Source: Cyclobacterium sp. 1_MG-2023 (lineage in GTDB: Bacteria; Bacteroidota; Bacteroidia; Cytophagales; Cyclobacteriaceae). From it: DNA of 64,000 bases. Of the stretch, positions 28,126 through 36,308 are shown piece after piece. Where the stretch lies: assembly GCF_030546805.1 (NCBI RefSeq), contig NZ_JAUOPC010000009.1:62001-126000 (forward strand), written 5' to 3'. Both the position numbers and the translations under genes were made by a program. The notes below the pieces were generated by a model, which was given only the letters and a program-made list of their open reading frames with translations, did not search any database and was not told where the DNA came from. Position 1 is the stretch's first letter. Every line of letters begins with the position of its first letter.

Positions 28126-28506
28126 GGGTAGGTTTTATAGATTTGGATTATGTATTAAACACCCTGTTTTTTGATGAATTGGTAGCCTTCTTCGCCTAAT
28201 ACAAAAGCTATGGCTTATATTTTTTTAGAAAAAACAAGTTTTATATTTTCTAACTGAATAATATCCATTGGTTGTTACAGTAAATATCTTGTTTTCAAAA
28301 TTAAATGTAGGGATGACACTTGAATAATTGTCCTAAATCCTTAATTTAAGGGTTGGAATTTTGGGGGATGGTATATAGTCCATATATACTCATTTACCTG
28401 TTAATATATTGCTATATATAGCTATTGCCCTTCATTTGGAATAAATTCGAAATAAACGAACGCTGTTTCGAGTATTTCGTATATTTACTGTGCAAAGTAA
28501 ATAGAC
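28126..28506. other. Intergenic leader of the HTH/PIN pair
   Basis: About 380 AT-rich bases. It includes a perfect 12-base palindrome GCTATATATAGC at 28411-28422. A promoter-like TATATTTA at 28480-28487 lies about 20 bases before the antitoxin ATG. No gene is seen. Confidence 0.4.
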
Positions 28507-28962
28507 ATGAACAACATTGATAACATAGAAAGACCTTCTAAAGAAGAGCAAAAGACAGCGATGGAATCCTATGGTGCCTTGGCCGCAGCATTAGATCAAA
28601 TTCATTCTGATTACCCTGAAATTGAAATCGAAGAGACTAACGAGAGAATTAAGATTCCTTTAAAAGCACTGCAACTTCTAGCTAAAATTCTGAAGGAAAC
28701 CAGCCAGGGTAAACCTGTGTCTATAGTTCCAATTGCAACTGAAATTACTACTCAGGCAGCAGCGGAACTTATAGGGTGCTCAAGACCACATTTGGTGAAA
28801 TTACTTGAAACCGGAGAAATTAGCTTTACAAAAATTGGTAAACACAGAAGAATTAAATATCAAGACATTATTGATTATAAAAGAAAAATGAAAGCCAAAC
28901 AACGTGAGTTCCTTAAAGAAATCATGAGGGCTGACGAAGAAGCGGGGTTGTATGATTCATAG
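28507..28962 (+). CDS. HTH (excisionase-type) antitoxin of PIN toxin pair
   Basis: Residues about 82-130 form a MerR/excisionase-type helix-turn-helix: TTQAAAELIGCSRPHLVKLL, then a wing KIGKHRRIKYQDI. Such HTH_17 domains often sit in DNA-binding antitoxins. The N-terminal 75 residues would bind the toxin. The stop codon region overlaps the PIN gene by 11 bases, so the pair is translationally coupled. No integrase or recombination gene is nearby, which argues against a true excisionase. It is probably a repressor of its own promoter. Confidence 0.8.
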   Translation: MNNIDNIERPSKEEQKTAMESYGALAAALDQIHSDYPEIEIEETNERIKIPLKALQLLAKILKETSQGKPVSIVPIATEITTQAAAELIGCSRPHLVKLLETGEISFTKIGKHRRIKYQDIIDYKRKMKAKQREFLKEIMRADEEAGLYDS

Positions 28963-29515
28963 TGTTCGGTTCACTTGTGTACTTGATACCAATGTGATTT
29001 ACCCTATTGATATCAGAGATCTTCTATTTTGGTTTGCCTCATATGATCTTTTCACCGTAAAATGGAGTAAGCACATATTTTGTGAATGGGAGAACGTGAT
29101 GAAACGAAAGGGGGTTCCTGACCAAGAGATTAAAAAGAGATTAAGCAAAGCTCAACTTGCTTTCCCAGATGCATTGGTTGATAATTATGAGCCACTTGTT
29201 AACACGTTAGAATTGCCTGACGACAAAGATAGACATGTATTAGCAGCAGCAATTAAAACAAATGCGAACATTATTGTCACGAATAACATAAAGGACTTTC
29301 CTAAAGAATACTTGGCAAGCTTCGGATTAACAGCAAAGACAGCAGATGACTTTATAACGGACACAATTGATCTAAATACTGATCTTGCAGTGGAAGCTTT
29401 TAGAGCGTTGGTGTTGAATAGAACCAATCCCAATTTAGATGAATTTGAGATATTGGATCGATTTCGTAAAAATGAATTAATTGATTCGGCTAATTATTTA
29501 CATGTTCTGATTTGA
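28952..29515 (+). CDS. PIN domain toxin-like RNase
   Basis: PIN-fold acidic residues are visible in order: Asp in CVLDTNVIYP (residue ~12), Glu in HIFCEWENVM (~50), Asp in DDKDRHVLAAA (~94) and TNN in IIVTNNIKDFP (~110). These form the Mg2+-dependent RNase site of VapC-like toxins. A C-terminal extension of about 60 residues is helical. The start codon lies inside the preceding antitoxin gene, the standard toxin-antitoxin arrangement. The RNA target is unknown. Confidence 0.85.
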   Translation: MIHSVRFTCVLDTNVIYPIDIRDLLFWFASYDLFTVKWSKHIFCEWENVMKRKGVPDQEIKKRLSKAQLAFPDALVDNYEPLVNTLELPDDKDRHVLAAAIKTNANIIVTNNIKDFPKEYLASFGLTAKTADDFITDTIDLNTDLAVEAFRALVLNRTNPNLDEFEILDRFRKNELIDSANYLHVLI

Positions 29516-29540
29516 AAAGGAAAAACGAAAGAACAACATC

Positions 29541-29600
29541 ATGTATGAAAATCATAGCTGCACAAGACAAATGCACAAACCAAAGCTACGATTCATACAT
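29541..29600 (+). repeat. Imperfect inverted repeat after the PIN toxin
   Basis: The arms at 29541-29559 and 29584-29600 pair over most of their length (ATGTATGAA...TAGCT with its complement), separated by a 24-base loop. There is no T-run, so it is not a standard terminator. It lies 26 bases after the toxin stop and 15 bases before the next gene. Confidence 0.5.
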
Positions 29601-29614
29601 TAAGCATTAACCTT

Positions 29615-31267
29615 ATGATTCATTTACCTAAAATACTTCAGTTAAGCATTTTTGCATTTGCGCTATGTTGTCCTTTCTTTTCATGTACTGATGAAAGAAG
29701 TGCGGTGTCTGTGGAATCTATGTTGAACGAAATGGTGGATAGAGAGGAACAGTCACGATTTCCCAAAACAGATTTTCGGCTAAAGCAACAAAGCAGTTAT
29801 AATCGGGCATCGGTGGATCCCAAAGACAGTATTGGCTGGTTCAAGAACCGCGACTTTAATGCCAATGAAAATGACCATAACTTTATTCGTACCGAAGAAA
29901 ACAAGCAACAAAAGGAATGGGTGTTGATGGAGCACAATGGGCCGGGAGCTATTGTGCGTACCTGGATGCCTTACTTCCATGCCGACAAACCGGATACTGA
30001 CCTACAGATTAAAATATATTTGGATGGGAATGCTGAACCGGTGCTAGAAGGAAATGCCTTGGGATTACTGAATGGAACGGGCCTAATACCCTATCCCTTT
30101 GCCCATCAATCCTTGCGCTCAGCAGTATCCTTCTTCCCGATACCCTATGCCAGAAGTTGTAAAATCACAACTACAGGGCCACCATTCTTTTATCAGTTTA
30201 CCTACCGTGAATACCCGGAAGGAACAGCTGTGAAAACATTTACGATGGAAGATTTTGACAATTCTAAAAAATTGGCTGAGCAAGTTGGAAAAGAGATTTT
30301 AACCCCAACCAACTACAGTGAAGGAGAGCAGGTAAAGGTGCAAGCAACTTTGCTTGCAGGCGAAGAAAAAACCATAACACTGCCTGCAGGGGAGGCAGCC
30401 CTTAGGACACTTGCACTCAAACTTGGGTCTTATGAAAAAAGCGAGCGTATGCGCTCCACGATTATTAAAATGAATTTTGATGGAAAAGAAACCGTTTGGT
30501 GTCCAATAGGTGATTTTTTTGGCTCAGGAATAGGTTTGAATCCCTATCAAGGATGGCACAACACCGTTGGGGAAGATGGAACACTTACCAGTAGATGGGT
30601 CATGCCCTACCAATCTACAGCGAGCATTAGTGTTGAAAATTTAGATAGCGAGCCAATAACTATTGAATTAAATGCCATGGTGGATGATTATAAATGGGAT
30701 ACCAGAAGCATGTATTTTCATGCTGCTTGGAGAGGACAATACCCGGTTTCCACCCGTCCATTTTCCGACTGGAACTATGTAAGCCTTAAAGGTCGTGGGG
30801 TATATGTAGCAGATGCACTTACAGTGATGAATCCGGTAGAAAGATGGTGGGGAGAAGGAGACGAGAAGATCTGGGTAGATGGCGAAGATTTTCCATCCCT
30901 ATTTGGTACTGGAACAGAAGACTATTATGGCTACTCCTGGGGCGGGAAAAGCACTGATTTTTACGAGCACCCCTTCCATGCCCAGCCCCGGTCCAATGTT
31001 TACAATAAATTCAACCGAAAAACAGGTGATGAAAGGAATAGCCAGGGTTTTAGTACTGAAACCCGTAGCAGAACTTTGGATGGTATGCCATTTTCATCCT
31101 CCTTGCAGTTGGATATGGAAATATGGAGTTGGACCGATTGTGAAATGGGCTATGGGGTAGGTGTAATGTGGTACGGTGATGCGGACATTACATCGAACAG
31201 GAAACCGGATGCGCAAGAAGCACTAAATGTACCTAAAATCAGTAGAACCTCCTCGGAATCAAAGTGA
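29615..31267 (+). CDS. DUF2961 / GH172-type lipoprotein
   Basis: It has a lipoprotein-like signal (FALCCPFFSC). The DUF2961 signature GTGTEDYYGYSWG lies at about residue 430, with HNGPGAIVRTWMP near 108 and further conserved acidic residues between them. DUF2961 enzymes have been reassigned to glycoside hydrolase family GH172, whose characterised members act on fructofuranosides and arabinofuranosides. The substrate here is open. At 550 residues it is slightly longer than the catalytic unit. A surface or periplasmic glycan-degrading role is the natural inference, but no SusC/SusD pair or other CAZyme is adjacent. Confidence 0.82.
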   Translation: MIHLPKILQLSIFAFALCCPFFSCTDERSAVSVESMLNEMVDREEQSRFPKTDFRLKQQSSYNRASVDPKDSIGWFKNRDFNANENDHNFIRTEENKQQKEWVLMEHNGPGAIVRTWMPYFHADKPDTDLQIKIYLDGNAEPVLEGNALGLLNGTGLIPYPFAHQSLRSAVSFFPIPYARSCKITTTGPPFFYQFTYREYPEGTAVKTFTMEDFDNSKKLAEQVGKEILTPTNYSEGEQVKVQATLLAGEEKTITLPAGEAALRTLALKLGSYEKSERMRSTIIKMNFDGKETVWCPIGDFFGSGIGLNPYQGWHNTVGEDGTLTSRWVMPYQSTASISVENLDSEPITIELNAMVDDYKWDTRSMYFHAAWRGQYPVSTRPFSDWNYVSLKGRGVYVADALTVMNPVERWWGEGDEKIWVDGEDFPSLFGTGTEDYYGYSWGGKSTDFYEHPFHAQPRSNVYNKFNRKTGDERNSQGFSTETRSRTLDGMPFSSSLQLDMEIWSWTDCEMGYGVGVMWYGDADITSNRKPDAQEALNVPKISRTSSESK

Positions 31268-31321
31268 AAATGCATGCAATCAGTGAATAGAAAGAAGCGG
31301 AGTATAAAAAGCGAAGCGGAT

Positions 31322-31342
31322 CCTTCGGCAGGCTCAGGGTCC
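31322..31342 (+). repeat. Short dispersed repeat, left copy
   Basis: CCTTCGGCAGGCTCAGGGTC (plus C) is close to the reverse complement of the element at 34357-34378. The two copies face each other around the AbiE and ThuA genes. Similar 'CCTTCGGCAGGCTCAGG' sequences are known as scattered intergenic repeats in this phylum. Confidence 0.6.
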
Positions 31343-31568
31343 AATTTATGAAACATTGTAAGGGTCTTGGTAATTAGTGTAACTATAGAGAATGGTTTCG
31401 GATTTTGATTTAAGGGGCTTATTATTTTAGGTAGTAACGCGGTAACTATACTTTAAAATTAGAGCGACCTATCATTGGTAAGTAGAACAAGGAATACAAT
31501 CAAATGCCGACAGTGTAGCATAAGCTTTCTAGGACTGGACATGCTAGTGCATATGAGTAATTTTATAC

Positions 31569-31621
31569 TGTTCACGTTTTTCTCTTGTTCACGTAACGTG
31601 AACATGTTATATTTGTGAACA
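31569..31621 (+). promoter_or_regulatory. Promoter with palindromic operator of the AbiE pair
   Basis: A perfect 19-base palindrome TGTTCACGTAACGTGAACA lies at 31586-31604. An extra direct half-site TGTTCACGT lies upstream (31569-31577) and a half-site GTGAACA downstream (31615-31621). TTG at 31585-31587 and TATATTTG at 31608-31615 match the Bacteroidota -33 / -7 boxes with a 20-base spacer, so the palindrome occupies the spacer exactly. The ATG at 31623 is only eight bases after the -7 box, which implies a nearly leaderless message. Repression by the AbiEi-type protein is the likely purpose. Confidence 0.75.
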
Positions 31622-31622
31622 A

Positions 31623-32594
31623 ATGGAGAGAGAAATATTAAATATTGCCTTAGAGAACGTACAAAAAGAAGTTCCCTTTCAATTCGACTATTCACCAAAA
31701 GGACAATTCGATGGTGAACTTACACTATTTAATAACCAGCAACAGTATCACTTTTTTATTGAAGTAAAAAAAGAAGTACGTCAATACATTGTTGCTCAGT
31801 TAGAAGCACATAAAGGAATGGATTCAGACGTTCTTTTAGTAGCAAAACGGATTCCTAGCAAAGTAAAAATCGCCTTGCGCGAACGAAAAATGCCTTATAT
31901 AGAGGCAAATGGTAATGTTTATATAGAAAAAGGACATTTATTCTTATTAGTAGATACCCACAAACCGATTAACCACACAAATGAAAAAGGGAATAGAGCA
32001 TTTACAAAAACGGGGTTAAAAGTACTCTTTCATTTTTTACTTAAACCAGAGCTCGTGAATAAAACTCAAAGAGAAATCGCAGAATATACAGGTGTAGGTT
32101 TAGGTAATATCCCGCAAGTCTTAGATGGGCTGAAGGCAACTGGATATCTTCTGCCACTAAATAAAAAAGAGTATACTTGGCAAAAAAGAAAAGAATTGTT
32201 ATTTCGCTGGATCGAAGATTATGAAACTATCCTTAAGCCAGGGTTAAAGAAAAAGACTTACCAAATGAGGGTAGATTGGAAAGATATTCAATTAAATGAG
32301 GGGATTGCTGCTTGGGGAGGGGAGCCAGGAGCAGATTTGATTACCCATTATTTACGACCTGAGAAATTTATTCTTTATACGAATGAAGACCAAGCTAACC
32401 TAATACGAAACTATAAACTTAAACCTAAGAAAGATGGTGATCTAGAAGTCGTGGAAATGTTCTGGAATCAAAACCTGAATACCCAAACTGCTCCTTCAAT
32501 AATTGTTTATGCTGAACTTTTAATTGGAGGAGGAAAACGAAATAAGGAAACTGCAGCAATGATATTTAATGAGCAAATCAAATCAATCATATAA
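31623..32594 (+). CDS. AbiEi-type antitoxin (type IV TA, AbiEi_2-like)
   Basis: It resembles the AbiEi_2 group of type IV antitoxins and transcription regulators. The middle (about residues 125-180) contains a winged HTH, with KTQREIAEYTGVGLGNIPQ as the helix-turn-helix. The N-terminal 60 residues hold an unexpected D30...E47-x-K49 pattern (FDGEL ... FFIEVKKE) like the PD-(D/E)xK nuclease core. The C-terminal half is a unique domain ending AMIFNEQIKSII. The gene overlaps its partner by 26 bases. It probably binds the palindrome just upstream and counteracts the nucleotidyltransferase toxin without direct binding, as described for AbiE. Confidence 0.8.
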   Translation: MEREILNIALENVQKEVPFQFDYSPKGQFDGELTLFNNQQQYHFFIEVKKEVRQYIVAQLEAHKGMDSDVLLVAKRIPSKVKIALRERKMPYIEANGNVYIEKGHLFLLVDTHKPINHTNEKGNRAFTKTGLKVLFHFLLKPELVNKTQREIAEYTGVGLGNIPQVLDGLKATGYLLPLNKKEYTWQKRKELLFRWIEDYETILKPGLKKKTYQMRVDWKDIQLNEGIAAWGGEPGADLITHYLRPEKFILYTNEDQANLIRNYKLKPKKDGDLEVVEMFWNQNLNTQTAPSIIVYAELLIGGGKRNKETAAMIFNEQIKSII

Positions 32595-33411
32595 AGAGTT
32601 AGCGATACCCCATTTTTCCGAAGTATTTCATCTCATTGATGAAGTAATGGAACAATTTGGAGTCCCATATTACCTTATTGGTGCAAATGCTATTGCTTTA
32701 GAATTACTTAAAGATGGTTTTAAACCAAGTCGAGGTACAAAAGACATAGATTTTGCCATTATGCTTTCTTCTATGAAAGAATACGAGGAGATTGGAGAAG
32801 CTTTAAAAATTAAAGGCTTTCGTAAAGCGAAAGAACCATGGACTTATTATTTTGAGAAGGATAATGTAGTTATAGATTTACTGCCATTAGGTCAAATACA
32901 AGAAAATGACACAGAGGATTTTAATAAACGGTATTCAGATTTGCACATCCTAGGTTTTCAAGAAGTGCTGGAATCACCCTCTTCTATACGAATAGAAAAT
33001 AAATGGGTTAACGTCCCCCCTTTAGCTGGTATGATACTTTTAAAATTAATTGCATGGAGTGATAGGCCAGAAGAAAGAGATAATGATTTAGGAGATATCC
33101 TAAAAATAATAACCCATTTTTATGATATCGAATTCGATAAAATTACCAAAAAACATTATGATACGATGATTACCGATGATTTTGATGAGAGGGTAATTGC
33201 GGCAGAGGTTCTAGGTAGAGAGGCAAGAGAATACCTGAAAAAATCGAAACAATTTAATGACCGTATTCAGAAAGTAGTAGCTGAGAACCTTACGGAAGTA
33301 CACCTTTCAGGTATTGCCAAGGAATGGTCACGGCAATCTGAAGATGATGTCGAGTATACATTTAGTTTACTGAAGGCATTTCAAAAAGGAATAACTAAAG
33401 AAAATGACTAA
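32569..33411 (+). CDS. AbiEii-type nucleotidyltransferase toxin
   Basis: The protein begins a DNA-polymerase-beta-type nucleotidyltransferase domain at about residue 25. PYYLIGANAIALELL replaces the G-(S/G/A) turn, and GTKDIDFAI near 63-71 supplies the two metal-binding aspartates. A third acidic residue follows in NVVIDLLPLG. Helical C-terminal half. AbiEii toxins transfer nucleotides to tRNA or other acceptors and stop growth, giving abortive infection. The 26-base overlap with the AbiEi-like gene and the shared operator make a type IV toxin-antitoxin unit the best reading. The DNA here is visibly AT-richer than the housekeeping genes around it. Confidence 0.82.
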   Translation: MSKSNQSYKELAIPHFSEVFHLIDEVMEQFGVPYYLIGANAIALELLKDGFKPSRGTKDIDFAIMLSSMKEYEEIGEALKIKGFRKAKEPWTYYFEKDNVVIDLLPLGQIQENDTEDFNKRYSDLHILGFQEVLESPSSIRIENKWVNVPPLAGMILLKLIAWSDRPEERDNDLGDILKIITHFYDIEFDKITKKHYDTMITDDFDERVIAAEVLGREAREYLKKSKQFNDRIQKVVAENLTEVHLSGIAKEWSRQSEDDVEYTFSLLKAFQKGITKEND

Positions 33412-33504
33412 AAGAAGGAGCGCTGACAGTTTACTCATTATTATTAACTTTAAGAGAACTTATAAGGTAAGTTATCATACGCTAAACTACAGGGTAGGAG
33501 AAAG

Positions 33505-33518
33505 TAGGTATATACCTA
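33505..33518 (+). promoter_or_regulatory. Perfect palindrome upstream of the ThuA-like gene
   Basis: TAGGTATATACCTA is a perfect 14-base palindrome, 30 bases before the ATG at 33549. It could be an operator for a dimeric regulator. There is no further support. Confidence 0.3.
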
Positions 33519-33548
33519 TACTTTGGCTCTAGAAAAAAACAGAAAACC

Positions 33549-34331
33549 ATGAACCTAAAATCACCATCGTTTAAATTTTTGTTGGTACTAATCGTACTGA
33601 TACCTATTTCAATTTCAGCTTTTGCACAAAAGAACAAGGTTTTAATAGTGTCTGATACCTGGCCTGAAATGGACGTTCTGGCGGATGGCTTGAAGGAAAA
33701 TGGTTACCTCGTCAGCAAAGCAAATGAAGAAGAACTTCAATCCGATTTATCCGGTTTTGACTTTGTTTTTATGTATGTTCATGTAACCCATGCTCCAAGA
33801 ACGACACAGGTATTAATTGATTATACCATGAATGGAGGTTCATTGGTTGTCTTGCATCATGGAATTTCCTCTTCAAAAATGAAAAATCCCGAATGGCTTG
33901 AATTTTTAGGTATAAAATTGTACCCAAGGGACCATAAGGAATACCCATGGAAGGTATTGGCTAATTTGACCTATTCCATGGTAAATCTAAATCCCGGACA
34001 TTTTATCACCAGCAATGGGATCAACTATGAAAAAGCCGTCCCATTTAAATCCGAGTACGAAACAAATTACGATGGGGAGTGGGAGTTTGATGCTTTCCAA
34101 CTTTTCAATACTGAGTTGTTTTTAAACCAGCATTTTACCGACGACCAAAAGACCGTTTTATTTGGTTTTAGGACAGAGGGTGGAGCAAGAGCCCAGCCCA
34201 CTTCAGGCTGGTACAGTCCAAAAGGCAAAGGGATGGTGTTTTATTACCAGGCAGGGCATGCGGCATCAGATTATAAAAACCCAAATTTTCTCCAGGTTAT
34301 ATTGAATACCCTTGAGTGGGAGCCTAGTTAA
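33549..34331 (+). CDS. Secreted ThuA-like domain protein
   Basis: A signal peptide (residues 1-26, ending SAFAQ) precedes a ThuA-like, GATase1-related fold: KVLIVSDTWPEMDVLADGL at the mature N-terminus, GGSLVVLHHG around 96-105 and a C-terminal FYYQAGHAASDY with a conserved-type His. ThuA-type proteins in Bacteroidota accompany sugar catabolism genes, but their reaction is mostly unknown. It is exported and stands alone between the AbiE pair and the HEPN gene. The glycan-type lipoprotein at 29.6 kb and the Gfo/Idh genes further right give a weak sugar-utilisation context. Confidence 0.85.
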   Translation: MNLKSPSFKFLLVLIVLIPISISAFAQKNKVLIVSDTWPEMDVLADGLKENGYLVSKANEEELQSDLSGFDFVFMYVHVTHAPRTTQVLIDYTMNGGSLVVLHHGISSSKMKNPEWLEFLGIKLYPRDHKEYPWKVLANLTYSMVNLNPGHFITSNGINYEKAVPFKSEYETNYDGEWEFDAFQLFNTELFLNQHFTDDQKTVLFGFRTEGGARAQPTSGWYSPKGKGMVFYYQAGHAASDYKNPNFLQVILNTLEWEPS

Positions 34332-34356
34332 GGCTAGTGTCTCTAACCCTGAGAAT

Positions 34357-34378
34357 GGTCCCGGAGCCTGCCGAAAGG
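34357..34378 (-). repeat. Short dispersed repeat, right copy (inverted)
   Basis: GGTCCCGGAGCCTGCCGAAA (plus GG) is the near reverse complement of the repeat at 31322-31342, differing by about three positions. It lies 26 bases after the ThuA-like gene. Confidence 0.55.
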
Positions 34379-34644
34379 TGTCGATGCGTGCAATTTTAGA
34401 TTGAACAATTCAAACGGGGTTCATTTCAATGGATATTATCTTAATCTATCATTTTTACTATTACTTTGGTGTTTAACCATGAAGCATGAATTTCAAATAT
34501 AATTGAACCCATGAAATTGGGTTTTTATGTCCCATATTCTTAATTTGATAGAATTAATATGTGTTAGAAATTGGGAGCATAATTTATAAAACACAAATTC
34601 CTTGGAAAATATGGGTATATATAAATGTTAAGTATTATTTGAAA

Positions 34645-35418
34645 ATGAAACCATTAGAATTTGAATTTAGGTCCTACCTTGAGGAGGTGACGTACATTGA
34701 AGGTGAGTTGTTAACGATTAGGTCTGCAATACGTGAGTTTAACGAGAAACATTCTTTCAAATCTTGGACTAGATTGATTGAAGGAACATCCTCTTATCGT
34801 GATCTCAGAATACGAGGAAATAATCTTAAACTTTCAGAATTCAGAACAGAAGTAAACACTCATAACCTTCAAGAGACTTTTGAAAGGATTGAAAGTAGAG
34901 AATCTATGTTCGCTTTGAGTCAGGTATACGAGGTGTTTGAAGGGTATTTAAAACGAATTCTACAAGTTTTTTTCGAACTCAACCCTTCTCTGTCCTCTAG
35001 GCTCGGTAAGTACGAGCAACTTTTCATCCAGAACGAAAAAAATGGAGCTTTTATAAAACAAATGCAGAGAAAGGACAGGAACAACAAGAAACTCCTGTGG
35101 ATTGTGAGGAAAATTTCTAAAAGTTATGAAAAAATTGAAAAAGAAAATTCATCCAAGATTCAATTAAACATTTGGTTTGACCTAACTTCTGACATTAGAC
35201 ACACTATAGTCCATAATCGATTCAAAGCAAGCAATATATTTAAATCACGTCTTAAGGAGAATAATAAACTTAAGTATTTTGAAATAGCTTACGTAATAAA
35301 TAATCAATCCATAATAACGACAAACAGACTTAAAATAGAAAGACAAATTTCCTTATTGAATTCCATGGCCTTCCTAATTATGGAATGCTTGAAAAAAGAA
35401 AACAGCAATACTCGTTAA
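34645..35418 (+). CDS. HEPN-domain protein, candidate RNase toxin/defence effector
   Basis: A mostly helical, cytoplasmic protein. The segment DIRHTIVHNRFKAS contains R185-x4-H190, the RNase motif of HEPN domains (Rx4-6H). It is preceded by a long helical bundle including QVYEVFEGYLKRILQVFFE. HEPN RNases act as toxins or abortive-infection effectors. I chose the ATG at 34645. A GTG at 34561 adds 28 residues that look like read-through of leader DNA. A NERD-type gene follows 93 bases downstream on the same strand, giving a possible two-gene defence unit. The rest of the protein matches no family that I can name. Confidence 0.7.
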   Translation: MKPLEFEFRSYLEEVTYIEGELLTIRSAIREFNEKHSFKSWTRLIEGTSSYRDLRIRGNNLKLSEFRTEVNTHNLQETFERIESRESMFALSQVYEVFEGYLKRILQVFFELNPSLSSRLGKYEQLFIQNEKNGAFIKQMQRKDRNNKKLLWIVRKISKSYEKIEKENSSKIQLNIWFDLTSDIRHTIVHNRFKASNIFKSRLKENNKLKYFEIAYVINNQSIITTNRLKIERQISLLNSMAFLIMECLKKENSNTR

Positions 35419-35511
35419 CTAAGTAATATGATGGTTGGATCAATCTAAGTAGAATGTATTGAGTTTACGATAAGATGCGCGGAATAAAGATTAGATATTG
35501 AAAAGCTAGCA

Positions 35512-36243
35512 ATGGGAGTTTGGGAACTATTATTAAAAAATTACGATATCATTTTTTGGATACTAATTAGTCTGGTTCTTCTTAAGGTGATTTTTTCGTT
35601 GATAAGAAAATTTAGGGATAGAAAACTTCTAAAGACCGTTACTTCACTTAACCGTGGGACCCAATCAGAAAGAAACTTGGTTTTGCAATTACTGAAATGG
35701 GGTGTTCCTGCACCAACAATCTTCCATGATTTATGCATTGAAATGAAGAATGGAGAGTTTTCTCAGGTTGATGTTGCAGTTGCAACATCAGAAGGAATTA
35801 TTGTGTTTGAAGTGAAGGATTATAAAGGGTGGATTTTTGGAAATGCAAATCATTCACATTGGACTAAAGTTCTAACTTATGGAAAGAAGAAATATAGATT
35901 TTACAACCCTATAAAACAAAATAATCGTCACATTGAGATTTTAAGAAGACAATTAAGACAGTTTGAAAAAATTCCGTTTTTCTCAATAATAGTTTTCTTT
36001 GGGAATTGTGAATTCAAAGAAATAAATTTCGTTCCTGAAGGGACATATCTAGTAAAATTCCCGAGGTTATTCGAAGTGCTTAGACTTATTAAGCAGAACA
36101 ATGAAGCCGCTCCTTATACCAACAAAAAAGAAGTTGTTGAAGTGTTAAAAAAAGCAGTTATTAAAGGTGGGAATTTAGGTAATCAGGAAAAACACATCGA
36201 AAATATTAATGATATGTTGGGTAAGAATAGAATATTTGACTAA
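35512..36243 (+). CDS. Membrane-anchored NERD (nuclease-related) domain protein
   Basis: One transmembrane helix (about residues 12-31) with a basic cytoplasmic flank (RKFRDRK) precedes a NERD domain. The nuclease-like residues are E53 (GTQSERNLV), D87 (SQVDVAVA) and E100-x-K102 (IIVFEVKDYKGW). This is the PD-(D/E)xK arrangement typical of NERD proteins. The C-terminal 100 residues are helical and basic. NERD domains occur in DNA-processing and defence-associated proteins. The pairing with the HEPN protein just upstream is unusual. Activity on DNA or RNA is inferred from the motif only. Confidence 0.82.
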   Translation: MGVWELLLKNYDIIFWILISLVLLKVIFSLIRKFRDRKLLKTVTSLNRGTQSERNLVLQLLKWGVPAPTIFHDLCIEMKNGEFSQVDVAVATSEGIIVFEVKDYKGWIFGNANHSHWTKVLTYGKKKYRFYNPIKQNNRHIEILRRQLRQFEKIPFFSIIVFFGNCEFKEINFVPEGTYLVKFPRLFEVLRLIKQNNEAAPYTNKKEVVEVLKKAVIKGGNLGNQEKHIENINDMLGKNRIFD

Positions 36244-36308
36244 AAAATGTTGGTGTCTGATACAGGTATTTTCCAACACTTACACCATAAATTGATTTTA
36301 TATCCATT

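Larger units (their letters stand above)
31268..31622. other. Intergenic region with repeat and AbiE operator
   Basis: About 355 bases without a gene. The left part carries a 21-base repeat (31322-31342), the right end the AbiE promoter and palindrome. The middle shows nothing. Confidence 0.5.

Noticed and set aside
28507-28962. Excisionase of a mobile element
   Set aside because: No integrase, attachment sites or other mobile-element genes nearby; a PIN gene overlaps it, which fits an antitoxin better.
29615-34331. Complete polysaccharide utilisation locus
   Set aside because: No SusC/SusD pair, no TonB-dependent receptor and only one glycan-hydrolase-type protein.
34561-34644. GTG start giving a 285-residue HEPN protein
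   Set aside because: The extra 28 residues look like translated leader DNA and the ATG at 34645 is more natural; homolog alignment would settle it.
35512-36243. Restriction-modification system
   Set aside because: NERD motif present, but no methyltransferase or specificity gene is in the window.
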